A stretch of 64,000 bases of DNA, taken from positions 52,427,581 to 52,491,580 of the forward strand of contig NC_088203.1 in assembly GCF_037126465.1 (NCBI RefSeq), given 5' to 3'. The position numbers were made by a program, and so were the translations under genes. Below are positions 33,594 to 44,304 of the stretch, one piece after another. Under the pieces are notes generated by a model. That model saw nothing but the letters and a program-made list of their open reading frames with translations, made no database searches and was not told the DNA's origin. The DNA is from Ornithodoros turicata (taxonomy: Eukaryota > Arthropoda > Arachnida > Ixodida > Argasidae). The number at the start of each line of letters is the position of its first letter. Position 1 is the first letter of the stretch.

Positions 33594-34438
33594 GGGAACT
33601 TGGCGCCCCCATCGCCCGGCAGCAGCCGCAGTAGCCCCCTCCTGCACTCACGGTTGGGTCGCCGCAGGAGGGAGACCCCCGCATATAGCTGTGCGTGGCT
33701 TTCCCGTGTCTGGGGAAAAGAGGATCCCTGCAGTTGAATGGACCTGGAGGTTGTTTAGGACCCTTCGGGGCCCCTCCGGGAAAGCAACACACCGCTTTGG
33801 CCCCTGCTTCCCATAGACGGGTGGTTCTGGATGGCCCTGCCAGGATTATTCAGCTAGTCGCCATCTCCCACGCTCATTACTTTCTTCTTTTCTATCCTCC
33901 CTTCTCATCTTTCCTTTTCACCTTCTTTGTAGGCGAGGGCCAACCTTGTGCAGACTTTTCACTCTTCTGAAACCTGCACTAGGGTATAATGCAGACGTAC
34001 GTGTTAGCGTGCGGGGCATGTTCCCTCGGTTGGGCTCGATGGTGGACGACACACAGCTGCGCTGAATCTCAACACTCTTTGTATGGATACATAAAAAAAA
34101 AAAAAAAACTGATCGGCTCCTCAAAAGGAGTCGCACCGAGAGACAGACACTGAGCATCACTAACCTATCGCCAGAACACTGGTTCCCCAAGTTCCTGATT
34201 ATTCTGCCAAGTGACGAAAAGACCTCACTGGCCAAAGTTCTTGAACAGCTCATAGGCAAATCCTATCAAGCAAGAAAACTGAACTCTGGTTCCATCCAAG
34301 TAGAAGTACATACAAAGCAGCAAAGCATAGCACTTCTGCTTTGCTGCTTCACTCAGTCACTGAAAGAGATTGGGGACACACTTGTATCAGTCAGTACACA
34401 TCGTACACTGAACATTGTAAAGGGCGTAATTTCAGAGG
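33594..34438 (+). mobile_element. 5' end of an I-clade LINE, 3' part missing
   Basis: The sequence closely matches the minus-strand 5' region of the LINE at 58183-57310: CCATCGCCCGGCAGCAGCCG, the GGGTCGCCGCAGGAGGGAGA block, and the start of ORF1 up to the codons for GVISE. It then stops abruptly at a tRNA-like SINE. LINE copies normally lose their 5' end, so a copy retaining only the 5' 850 bp points to a later deletion or recombination. Confidence 0.8.
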
Positions 34439-34439
34439 G

Positions 34440-34610
34440 ACCAGCTCCCGTGGCATAGTGGTTAGAGTGATCGCTTTCCACGCCGAGACTGGGAGGGTAA
34501 GTGCATGTGTGCATTAATAATTATTAATAAAATATTGACTTCACGACATCTAATTAAAAACGGTTAAGAAAAATTTGACCTGGGCTCGAACTTCACGTTA
34601 CCGAGTACCG
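34440..34610 (+). mobile_element. tRNA-Gly-like SINE
   Basis: The sequence GTGGCATAGTGGTTAGAGTG fits an A box and CTTTCCACGCCG fits a glycine-type anticodon arm (TCC). An AT-rich insertion separates this from CTGGGCTCGAACTTC, a degenerate B box near 34583. It directly abuts the broken end of the LINE fragment. Confidence 0.55.
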
Positions 34611-35279
34611 TAATTGTCCTGTTTTTTTATTTATTTTTCTCGGTTCGAGCAGATCATTGACGTGACAGTTGTGCTACGGACCCGCCCACCTTTTAGGACG
34701 TCCGTGGCAGCTTTTCGCATTGAAGGAGATGAGACATAGAGACCGCTCCCGCATAACCGCCCCCCTTGGCGTGAAGGGGCTCCGATGCGCCGCTTCCCAT
34801 GTTGCTAAACATGTTTTTTTCGCTGGGGAATACTTTCGAGAAGTGTAACTTTATTAATCTCCCACACGCGATGTGCTTGCTGAATATAATATATTTTTTC
34901 TCCTTTCAGAGATTCTCCAAAACACTGCACGACATGATACGCCAGGTAACTATGCACCAATTTTAGCCGATACCACGAGCTTCTTGCATGCCGCGGAGGG
35001 CGGGCGTCGAACTTCTAATCTCAAATACATATTGAAAATTCCATGCACGCGAGCTGCAACAACATCTCTTACCCAACTGCTTATGCCCCACAGCACCAAG
35101 GCCTGAAGCGTCCGGATATGGTCCCAATTTCGGCGAGGTCATAACCGCGTATCTCAGGGACGATAGCACGAGTGACAACATGGCGAAAGGTATTTCATTT
35201 CGTCGTTCGCACAAAAATTTAGTTTAGCGTCTACCCCGGGAATTATGGGATCCCAGGAAGTACGGGCAACGTGTTCAAG
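34611..35279. other. No gene recognised
   Basis: A candidate acceptor (CTCCTTTCAG at about 34910) precedes a short open stretch, but no domain can be named and the frame is not supported elsewhere. Confidence 0.35.
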
Positions 35280-35345
35280 CATGATGATGATGATGATGAT
35301 TGGGAGTTTAATGGCGCATTGACAACAAAGATCATAATCGTGTTT
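35280..35345 (+). mobile_element. Short LINE-tail element, (ATG)n type
   Basis: Seven ATG units are followed by GGGAGTTTAATGGCGCATTG and CATAATCG, the same tail family as at 31115, 49378 and 51745. Confidence 0.65.
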
Positions 35346-35779
35346 ACGCAGAAGACAAGAATTGAATCGTTTTCGGGGTACCCATTCATACTAGCCGCTA
35401 CAGCTACATGTTCTTAAAAAGTAAGCTAGGTGAGAGGGACAATTGCACAAGAGGTCCGTGCTTGTTTTTCGACATTTTTTTATTGAAGTTAGTGTTGCTT
35501 GTGCATAAGTCTGTCGTGCCCGGCGGGCATTCCATGGCGACGGTAACCATCAGCTGAGATTTGCAACGCACCTTTCTATCGCGTTGAAAAGAAAACTGAG
35601 GTTACGGGGCAAACTAAGAGACACGACAACAACAAGAGAGATGACTTTTGTTTTGAATAGTTGTCTCAGTCCAAGTGCACTCGCTCTGGATCCGCCATCA
35701 TCTGAAGCTCCGCTGACGGCCGAAGAGGAAGCAGCGGGACATGGCTTTTCCCAGAGATGTGCACCGGCGCAAGACTGAC
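35346..35779. other. Upstream region of the decayed transposase-like gene
   Basis: No gene is assigned. The plus-strand stretch 35584-35778 is open and may include the 5' exon of the next gene, but it has no recognisable motif. Confidence 0.35.
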
Positions 35780-38151
35780 TTCCAGTAGAGCAGCATTCAG
35801 CGATACCAAAAGAGATGGTCGGTCTGCATTTTTGCTCAGAATGTAGATATTTTACGAAATATCTGAAGCATTTTCGCGAGCATATCACAATGTTGCACCC
35901 TAGGCGAACCAGACTGACATGCACATTTTGTCAGAGCTCGTTTTTCTTCCTCGGACAGTAAGAGACTCATTATAAGAAGTGTGAAAACGAACAAGAAACA
36001 GATATGGTACAAGAATCAGACTTCCCTTGTGCTCAGCCCCTTTTAGAAATTACAGGAGAGCATCATGCAGAGCTAAGTGTTATAAGCGAGAACAATGCGC
36101 CAGATGCCCCTGATAGAGAGCACCTATTAACCCGCCTCTGCTTGCAATTAGAAGGGCACCATAGATGTTCAAAAGTAGCGGTCGACATTGTTGTGCAAGG
36201 AGTAAAAGCTCTGTTTTCTGGTTCAGGAGTTGAACTTAACGTTGCAGATTTTGAGTCCAGTCACTCTCGGAAGAAGCTACACGAAAATACAGGATATTAC
36301 GTTCCCCCTCAAGAGGTTGTGTTTTCGGGAAACAGAAAGGGATACGTGGTGCCCATAGACAAACTTCTTAGCTGTCTCCTCCGGTATCCTTTATTTTATG
36401 GGTACTTCCAACACTTGCCTTCAAGCTCAGACGAACCATGTGTGTATGACCTATGCGATGGTGCCACATACAAAATCCACCCATTCGTTGAGGAGCACAA
36501 GGAAAATGGGATTGGCATCATTCTGTATTCTGATGACATTGAACTGTCTAATGCTCTGGGGACTAAACGAGGACTCAGAGGGAAACTTACGATTTTTTAC
36601 GTCACATTTGTGAACATTCCTCCCGCACACCGCTCCAAACTAGAACACATATTCCTACTGGGCGTTGCAGAAAGTTCACATATGAAGCAAAATGACCATA
36701 GAGAGAAATTCCTTGAGGGTACAGTTGCCACTCTTCGTCGCCTAGCAGGTGAAGGTTGCTAATTTGAAACGCCAAACGGAACTGAACGTTTTTTTGCGTG
36801 TGTCCTTGCCTTGGTCGGAGATGCACTAGCATGCAACGCGCTAGCAGGGTTCAAACAGTCTTTTAGCCCAAAGGTGCACCGAGGTTGCCGCACATGTATG
36901 ACACCTAGTTCAAAATTTTCTGAATCGTCTTATCACACCCAGCGCACCATGAGGACAGAAGCAGAGAGATAGATAACCAAGTACGCCTTCTAACCGAAGC
37001 TACCAACGAAAATGACAGACAGACACTCTCCAAGGAGTATGGCATTAACGGACCGTCAACTTTGAAAGATCTGCCTCATTTTATATTGACCAAGGACCTA
37101 GTCTATGATCCCATGCACGTCCTACTGGAGGGGATAGTTTCCAGAGAGATGAGTTTGTTTCTTGAATGGTGCGTTAAGGAAAAGCGCTTATTCACACGCA
37201 GGCAGCTGAATGATACGCTATTAGCGTTCAAATTTCACAGTAGCGCCATCAAGACGGACTACCCCTGAGCTCTACAGAGTGATTTTCAAATAATTGCATC
37301 TGCTCAGCAGAGCTTCATCCTCCTAATCCACCTTCCATTGGTTCTTTCTCCACTAACGGATGAACTACCATCAGAGCACTATAAGTGCTTCTTATCGCTG
37401 ATAAACTTGGTACAGATGGTACTCTCTCCCGTTCTCACCTCAGAAAGTGTCTTAATGATGGAGGAGCTGGTAGCAGCGCACCAGAAATTGTACATCGCGT
37501 GCTATGGGAAAGATAATTTTATCCCAAAAATGCACATGCTTGTGCACTTACCAGAGCAAGTGCGTCAGTACGGGCCTCTAAGGCATCACTGGACGATGCG
37601 CATGGAGGGAAAGAATGCCGTTCCCAAATCCAAGAAACTGTATAACTATAGGAATGTGCCATTCTCGATCGCAGATTTTTTTTCAGATTAATACTTGTTA
37701 CCACTTGGTAACCCCCATGCATGAGGAAAATTATGCAAGCTGTGATCTCGGTACTCCGTTTCTTTTGACCGAAGAGTTCATTGGAGCGGGTGTTGATGGC
37801 TGTCATATAGGCCAAGTTGCGTTGTCAGTAAAGAGTGTAAGCCTAAGAAATGTTAGAATTCGAGAACACGACATCTTTTTCATTGGGGAGCCTTTGCAAG
37901 AGCCTTCATTCCTTAAAGTGAACGCGATTGTCCTCTATCTTGGCAAAGTATATTTCTGTGGTACCCTGATGCTGGACGCCGGTTTTCAAAGTGAGTTGAG
38001 TGCATTTCATCTCAAGGAGACTTGCCATAAGCTAGTATGCACAGCTGCGAAGTTAACCTACCCGTGGCCTGTGTACGACTACATGGCTTCTGGGAAGGTG
38101 GTCGTCGTTCCGCGACGCATTCATTTTTGTGGGCACATTGACATTGACTAG
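35780..38151 (+). pseudogene. Decayed zinc-finger/transposase-like gene
   Basis: Coding pieces read in order. A C2H2-like pair starts at 35813 (FCSECRYFTKYLKHFREHIT, then CTFCQSS) with an in-frame TAA at 35959. A 250-codon piece from 36004 contains LSCLLRYPLFYGYF, NALGTKRGLRGKL and FVNIPPAHRSKLEHIFLLGV, with a stop at 36760. The next piece (GDALACNALAGFKQSF) lies before a frame change near 36960. Then come DLVYDPMHVLLEGIVSREM, a TGA at 37266, and MHMLVHLPEQVRQYGPLRHH. A T run near 37680 shifts frame into the last piece, ending at 38151. Such proteins occur in fish and invertebrate genomes and look transposon-derived; D-x-M-H-x4-G is shared with the gene at 6988-9090. At least three stops and two shifts make it non-functional. 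AATAAA lies at 38330. Confidence 0.75.
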
Positions 38152-38338
38152 AGCTTATCTCTTTCTTCTTCTAATGACGAATCCCTGTCGACTACATCAC
38201 CGTTTAATTAGTTTATGTGTCGTTCTCTTGTACATTTCATAGTGTTGCGGCTGACTGCGCTCTGCAACTGCATAAAATGTTCATCTGACAATAATTCACT
38301 TCAATGTACAGCATGTAGAGGCTACTGTAAATAAAAGG

Positions 38339-39857
38339 ATGGGATGGAGTTCGTACAGGCTGCTCCCTGAGCTTTCAAGGTCTCTCGTTCCTCTTCTTCA
38401 TGGAGAAAACCTTGACCAAAAGAGTCACGAGCAACTCTGCAGACAGCTGAGAAGTGAGCTGATATTCTACCTGAAGTAAGATGTTGTGGATATCAATGCA
38501 CACTACAGGCAATAGGATGCATAGCATGTCTAATAAGCCGTAATGCGTCGTAGAAACAAGGGGTGACTTGGGGTTAATGTTGTTTCAGCAAACACAGTGT
38601 GATCAAAGACGAGTCTGCCTGCATTCGACGCTGGAAATATGATGACCTAAGAAGATGCCTTGCTGAAACCTTCCGGGACCTCCTCTGGGAGCATGGCAAG
38701 CCTGGTATAAAACGCGGCAAGCAGCCGAAACATATCTGGGTAAACAGCAGTATATAATTATCTACCTCACACATACGTCACATGTATTTGGTTGGTTGCT
38801 TATGTATATGGCACTGCGCGAGCCTGAACTTGTGTAGCACTTGAGCCGGGGTGGTGAACATTGCAGACTGTCTTTGTGAAGAGACTTGCAAACAGTCGTC
38901 GGAACATCCATCGTCGAGAGAAAAACAAGACTGCAGCGGGGCCCAGAGTGGAGCCAGAGGCTTCGATCAGCGAATGCACAGATGATCTGATGACGGAACT
39001 GAAGGTAAGGGATCGAAATAGCTTATCACATTTTCTCTTTTTCTTTACTTAACGTGCAGACATCGAAAGAAGAGAAAAAAACGTTGTGTCATTCGAAATG
39101 CAGGTTTTGGAAGCCTCTACAGCACCAACCCAAGCTTTTGACCTCACGAGGATGAGGCACCTGTTGCAGAAGACGCTAAGAGCAAGGAAGCATGTAGCAA
39201 TTTCATATATGCCACCGTACTTTTTAAATGAGAATGTGGTGAGTAGGGCAGACCGATCAGCAAGGAATTTTACCCTGACAACAGGCATCATTGTTACAGC
39301 TAGAAATTGAGGCCTCAATTCGCTTTGGATCGCCGTTCTCAGCCATGGAACGAAAGCTAACAGATATCTTCAACAGGAAGCTTCTAACAGCAGTGCCCTG
39401 CGCAACTTCTATGCTGGACGTCGACAGGTTCCTGAGGCCGCGGGGCTCGAGCAACGTACTGATCAAAATGGTAAGTTCATTTTGCATTATTTGCATTATT
39501 TTGCACACTGCCTGAAATAGTCAGCTAATATAAGGACTAATTATTTTTATTTTTGCCTTGTAGGAGAAGCGGGCATCCGGATGTAGCAACGATTACATTG
39601 GACCATTCTTAGTGTGGGCAGAGCAACATGCAATTGTATGTGGGTCAGACGACACAGAAAGTGTTCTACTAAGCCAATACACGACCCTCGAAGCTGCATT
39701 AATCTTGTGCCTCACTGTGTACTACGTTAAGGATCTGACATATCCTGCATCATATGCACAGCTTCTCGGACTTCTCCAAACGATACTACTACCTGCCTCC
39801 AGGTTTGAGAGAGGCTGGATGACAGCCAAATTGCATAAGATTGTTGATATGCTCTAA
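38339..39857 (+). CDS. Six-exon gene of unknown function, companion of the transposase-like gene
   Basis: Exons 38339-38475, 38589-38739, 38867-39004, 39104-39238, 39300-39470 and 39564-39857 all have GT-AG borders and matching phases, giving 1026 nt and 341 codons without a stop. ATG 38339 (MGWSSYRLLPELSRSLVPLL) lies 187 bp after the decayed gene and 4 bp after its AATAAA. Exon 2 encodes KDESACIRRWKYDDLRRCLA. Exon 3 is basic (VKRLANSRRNIHRREKNK), suggesting nucleic-acid binding. The last two exons encode a helical C-terminus (LEAALILCLTVYYVKDLTYP). I do not recognise a named domain. Clean splicing next to a ruined neighbour suggests recent activity or selection. Possible poly(A) signals lie at about 40193 and 40340. 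Confidence 0.78.
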
Positions 39858-40952
39858 AGGAAGGTTCCCTCGTGAGTGCTTTGTGAGTTTTGTTGTGTTA
39901 TCAAAAGACAAAAGAAGTGTCAGTGTGTATACGTATAACCACCCCGTATTGGCGCTTGCAATTATCTGCATACCGCCGTCAATGAGACTTAAATGTAATC
40001 TGGATGTTGAAAGCGTCAGCATAAATAAATGTATCCCCTGTGCTGTTAAATCTGTATTTTCTGGGATAGGAGGGGGTACGCACTAAACGCTAAAATGGCG
40101 TTGAAAGTTCTACCGCACAGGATAACGGCGGCGGCGTGCCACAACGTATAAGTCAAGACCAACATATTTGCCTAAATGAAGCACCCACGGTAATAAAACT
40201 CAGTGTGCTGTGGGGCGGGGAGAGAGGGGGCTGGACGCTTTGGGGTAGAGATTTGTGAACTTTCCGTAAGGCACTGCTCTACTGTGCTTCTATTGTTGGA
40301 AACAGTGGACTACACAACGGAACCGGTCCCAAAAGCAAATAAAGTGCTTGCGCTATTCATATGGAACTTGTTGTGCTTTCCTTTTTACCACTGTCGATGA
40401 TCTGTTCTCTTTCCAACAAAAGTAGATCCCTGTAAATGTTGGGGCACTCTCTGCATACACATATCGGAGTACCACTTGTGGAACTATTTTCCACGCTTCT
40501 TCAAGAACCGCAAATTTATACAGGCGAAAATGCGTTATACCTTGAGAAGCGATAGAGTTTTCCATTTCTAATATTTATTTATTTATTTACCATGGACGTT
40601 TTATTATTGTTTTTTTTTTCTAGCTGATCACATGTTATAGATGCAGGCGTGCTGGTGGGCGAGCTCTGGTGCCCTTAGAAAGAGTTCTCTTTAGCCCATT
40701 TGAAACAACAGCCTGTACGTACAGCCTGTATGTGTTGCTGTCGTGAATGTGTCTTTCTTACAAGCTTCCAAAGAGGAAGGAGGTATAACCAGCGCAGCGC
40801 CCGCCCGTCCAGGCGGAAAGGATCCTCGGTGACGCCATACGAGCGTCAAAAGCGGGACCGTCGCGAGACGCCTAAGTATATGGTGTCACAGTCCTAGGCG
40901 TCTCTGGTAGGTGGCGTCACAAAACCGGTATTATTTTGACGCTGAAAGGGCG
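39858..40952. other. 3' flank and intergenic sequence
   Basis: It includes likely 3' UTR of the six-exon gene with AATAAA motifs. From about 40835 a palindromic sequence rich in GACGCC/GGCGTC words starts; it flanks the MITE below on both sides and may itself be an older inverted-repeat element. Confidence 0.4.
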
Positions 40953-40955
40953 TCA

Positions 40956-41297
40956 GGGCTAGTTCTCACTTGGCGACGCCCGACGCGACGTCGTAAGCTG
41001 GTGGCGGAAATAAACGCGCATTTCCGGCGTTGGGAGAGGAGAGACGTCGAGCAAAAAAAATTGCCATGGCGATTTCTTTCACGATGCCTGTGAGAATTGC
41101 CGAGAACGATAGCTGGCGACCAATAAGGTGACAGAGAACGGCCACGCCTCCTGAGTTTTCGTCTGCTTTGGACGACGGAATGCCACTGTGGTGGGAACAT
41201 GAAAATCGAGCGCGCTGACGGGGCGGCGGAAATGCGCCTCTACTTCCGGCGCTCGCTCATGACGCCGCGTCGGGCGTCGCCAAGTGAGAACTGGCCC
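40956..41297. mobile_element. 342-bp Harbinger-like MITE with TCA target duplication
   Basis: Terminal inverted repeats of about 38 bp start GGGCTAGTTCTCACTTGGCG on the left and end CGCCAAGTGAGAACTGGCCC on the right. TCA at 40953-40955 and at 41298-41300 forms a 3-bp target duplication, the size expected for PIF/Harbinger-type elements. No coding sequence is present. Confidence 0.8.
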
Positions 41298-41744
41298 TCA
41301 CAGGAGAATGCGTCACTTCGTGACGTTGAACTTTAGCGTCAAAATAGGCCTATCATTGTGACGCTGAAAAGGCGTCTCCGTGTTTAGAGTGTGTAGTCAA
41401 AGTAGGACATGGTTTATTTGCTACTCATTTACTCGTCGTTTTCTAATATTATCTTGTCATGAGGTGGCCCGAGCGCTACCTGCTAGGAGCACCATATGTT
41501 AATTTTATGTTGCAGTTATAACACAGTTGTATAATCTACACTCATGTTGCCCAAGGTTGTGTGCGTTTTATGTAATACTGTAGCACCTTGAGCGTTTGCC
41601 TCTGCAACACGAATCTGGAATAGATTTTTTTGCAGCTGCAATTCTCCGTTTTGTTGTGTCTGTTGAGCTCAGCAAAAATAAGTCAATTCTCACTGGCTGG
41701 GTCTCTGCATTACTTGTTAGTCAGACACTTTTTCGTTCCACATA

Positions 41745-42538
41745 CAGGGTGTCTCGGGAACCGGTCCACTCGTCACAATCCCACTCGTCACAGGATCATT
41801 GGTCACACCGGCCCTCTGGTACGAGGTCCTTTTGTCGCCGGAATACTTGTGAAGGGGGGCGGTTCGTCACCGGAACACTGGTTGCTAGGTTGACCTCGTT
41901 CCAAAGGGAATGCGTTTCACCGTGTTTTACCTAAGGGATTAGTCCAGTGCCCGACCCGCACTTTCGCGAACCGGATTCCGAAGACCGCTGACCGAGAAGC
42001 TCACGAAGAAGACCGCTGACGAACAAAGCTCCCCGGAACAAAAGCTCACCGGGGGCGGATAAAAGCTCACCAGTAACTGCTTTTGGGAACTAATAAAAAT
42101 CATTCGTGATTCAGGGTCAGTTCATGTAATATGCACCCGTCGAGACTGACGAAGGTTAGGTCAGGAGAGCCTTTTACGTATTTCACACGTTGGAGAGTGG
42201 GTCAGTTCATGTAGAATATGCACCGGTCGAGACTGACAAAGGTTAGGTCTGGAGAGCCTTTTACGTATTTCACACGTTGGGGAGTGGGTCAGTTCATGTA
42301 GAATATGCACCGGTCGAGACTAACGAAGGTTAGGTCTGGAGAGCCTTTTACGTATTTCACACGTTGGGGAGTATGGTGCCGTGAGCAGGTGTCAGGTTCA
42401 CTGTGACGATTATTCCGGCGTGACGGCAGTTCCTCGTACGAGATGCCCTGTGACGAGTTGGCCTCCTTGACGAGTTCACCTATGACCAGTTGGCCTGTGA
42501 CGACCGGGCTTGTGACGAGTTCTCCTAAACCCAGAAAA
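41745..42538. mobile_element. Inverted-repeat element with ACTCGTCACA subterminal motifs
   Basis: The left end carries repeated ACTCGTCACA words and TACGAGGTCC...GTCGCCGGAATA. The right end carries the inverted counterpart (TTCCGGCGTGACGGCAGTTC, CTCGTACGAG, several TGTGACGAGTT words). The core holds three 84-bp tandem units. There is no coding capacity, so it is a non-autonomous element of uncertain class. Confidence 0.65.
42114..42376 (+). repeat. Minisatellite, three units of about 84 bp
   Basis: Each unit contains GGGTCAGTTCATGTA, a GAATATGCACCGGTCGAGAC-like block and GAGCCTTTTACGTATTTCAC. Units start near 42116, 42199 and 42287 and differ by a few substitutions. A related copy lies at 63590-63682. 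Confidence 0.85.
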
Positions 42539-42760
42539 CGTGTCATTGAATTATAATAAAAAAACTACGCCACCTAGAATCATGTGGTTAACGGCATTTC
42601 TTCTTATTAGGATTTTGCCACCTCCTGATATGAATGTCATGTATCGTAAGTTTAATATTTGCGAACTGAACCCGGAATTTCGCAAACTGAAGGTCACTTT
42701 CTTACCCCACCAATGTGAAGAGCGCGCCGAATTCACTCAAGTTCATGACAATTGCCAGTG

Positions 42761-43138
42761 ATATTCATGAGCTATCCCATCGAAAAAATAGCCGAACATC
42801 ATGCTATTCGGAGCACCGGACCATAACGCGCGACGACTTTTTGAGCGCAATCGCTCACAGTCCGACGAAAGGAGGTTCCAAAGCCAGCCCACAAAGTGAT
42901 AGTAGAAAAAGTAGCAGTTCCTAAAATTGGGAGAGGGAAAGCATTATCCCAGCGAAAGTCGGACGCGATAAGACATGTGTTATCTCTTTCTGTGATGCCG
43001 GGGTGGGCTGGGTTTCCGACCACCTTTCGTCGGACCGACAAATATTGCGCTGAAAAATTCATCGTGTGCTATCCTGTGGGAGCTCCGTAGAGCATGTTAA
43101 TCGGCTATTTTTCCGATGGGATAGCTCCTGAATATTCC
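42761..43138. mobile_element. Foldback MITE with ~130-bp terminal inverted repeats
   Basis: The left end ATATTCATGAGCTATCCCAT and the right end ATGGGATAGCTCCTGAATAT are inverted copies, and similarity continues for about 130 bp (AGTCCGACGAAAGGAGGTTC on the left; ACCACCTTTCGTCGGACCGA on the right). The middle is short and non-coding. Confidence 0.78.
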
Positions 43139-43165
43139 TGTCAATTATCATTAATTTGAGTAAAC

Positions 43166-43442
43166 ATCACTTACACTGTTTACCTGAGCCAGGCCGCTAC
43201 CAACTGCACAAGTCTAATTTTCACTATCTTTCAGATTTCTTTATCAGATTTCCGGCAAGACGGGTTGCTACAACATAGAGCATTGCCGCACCGACACGTG
43301 CACTACTCGAAAGCTTCGAAGACGGCGCTTCAGTCGACGACCGGTTCCGTTATAAGCGACCCGACCTGCATCTGCTCATCACTTACACTGTTCACCTGAG
43401 CCAGGCCGCTACCAACTGCACAAGTCTAATTTTCACTATCTT
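43166..43442 (+). repeat. 65-bp direct repeat upstream of the LINE
   Basis: The sequence CATCACTTACACTGTT(T/C)ACC continuing through CAAGTCTAATTTTCACTATC occurs at 43166-43231 and 43378-43442, 212 bp apart and almost identical. It lies just before ORF1 of the LINE and may be a duplicated promoter or 5'-UTR module. Confidence 0.8.
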
Positions 43443-43536
43443 AACAGGTTTGTAGCGCTTTCTATAACCTTTGTCATTTTATCCTGGCTCTTGGTTCTTG
43501 TGACAGTGTGAGATTGTGTAACCGCGTACAATAACC

Positions 43537-44144
43537 ATGCCGACTAATGTCGAATTGGAAAAGCAAATCAAAGACATGAAGAGTCAAATAATGAGTGCTA
43601 TACATGACATATCACAGGAGTTCAGATCATGCAGCTCTGCTTGTCCGCACAAATTGAAGAAGTGAACAAAAGCATGCCCTTCATCAATGAAAAATTTTGT
43701 GAAACGCAAAAAAAGTTGGAAGCTGTTCTTGTGGAAAATACTAAACTGCGAAAAGTTAACAAGGAGCTAGCGGAAAGAGTGAATGACCTCGAACAGTATT
43801 CTAGATTAAACAACATTGAGATCAAGGGAGTACCTGAAAACCAGGGAGAAGACTGCGTGAGGATTATACAGGCCAGTGGTGTTAAAATCGATATGCACCT
43901 CGATGAAACTGATATTGATGTTGTGCATCGTGTACCAACTTATGACAAATCTGGGAAAAATATTATTCTCCGCTTTGTTTCAAGGAGTAAAAAGAACGCG
44001 TTTCAGACGAAGGCTAAGAGAGCACCCTTTGCGCTGTGGACTTGGGTTTTAAGAACGACACTAGGTCCATTTACTTTAATGATTTACTTTACGCCTATCA
44101 ACAAAAAACTGCTTGCAAAAAACGCGAATCGTTGCAAAATCTAG
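43537..44144 (+). pseudogene. LINE ORF1 remnant, coiled coil plus RNA-binding domain
   Basis: ATG 43537 opens a frame (MPTNVELEKQIKDMKSQIMS) that ends after about 42 codons. A second frame from 43629 continues with a coiled coil (KKLEAVLVENTKLRKVNKEL) and an RRM-like region (YSRLNNIEIKGVP, DVVHRVPTYDKSGKN, ILRFVSRSKKNAF), as in L1-type ORF1 proteins of arthropod LINEs. Another frame change near 44020 moves the end to a third frame. ORF1 proteins bind RNA and act as chaperones; this copy cannot. Confidence 0.75.
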
Positions 44145-44304
44145 TAACTGGAAATTCGTTTGGGCCGACCAGGGCCAGATTAAAGCACGATTTTCGACGG
44201 AGAGTTCGGTGCTCCGAATCAGACACGAACCAGATATTGCGAAAATAGGCCCTTTGCTGTGAACTGGTGACTAAGGCTGTGTTCTGTTTTGTTCCCCTAT
44301 TGCG

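Noticed and set aside
33502..33970. Protein-coding gene with proline- and arginine-rich frames
   Set aside because: Both strands are open because of GC-rich LINE 5'-region sequence; the same DNA recurs at 57.7-58.2 kb as untranslated LINE sequence.
42114..42376. CRISPR-like array
   Set aside because: Units are contiguous 84-bp tandem copies without unique spacers, in a eukaryotic transposon context.
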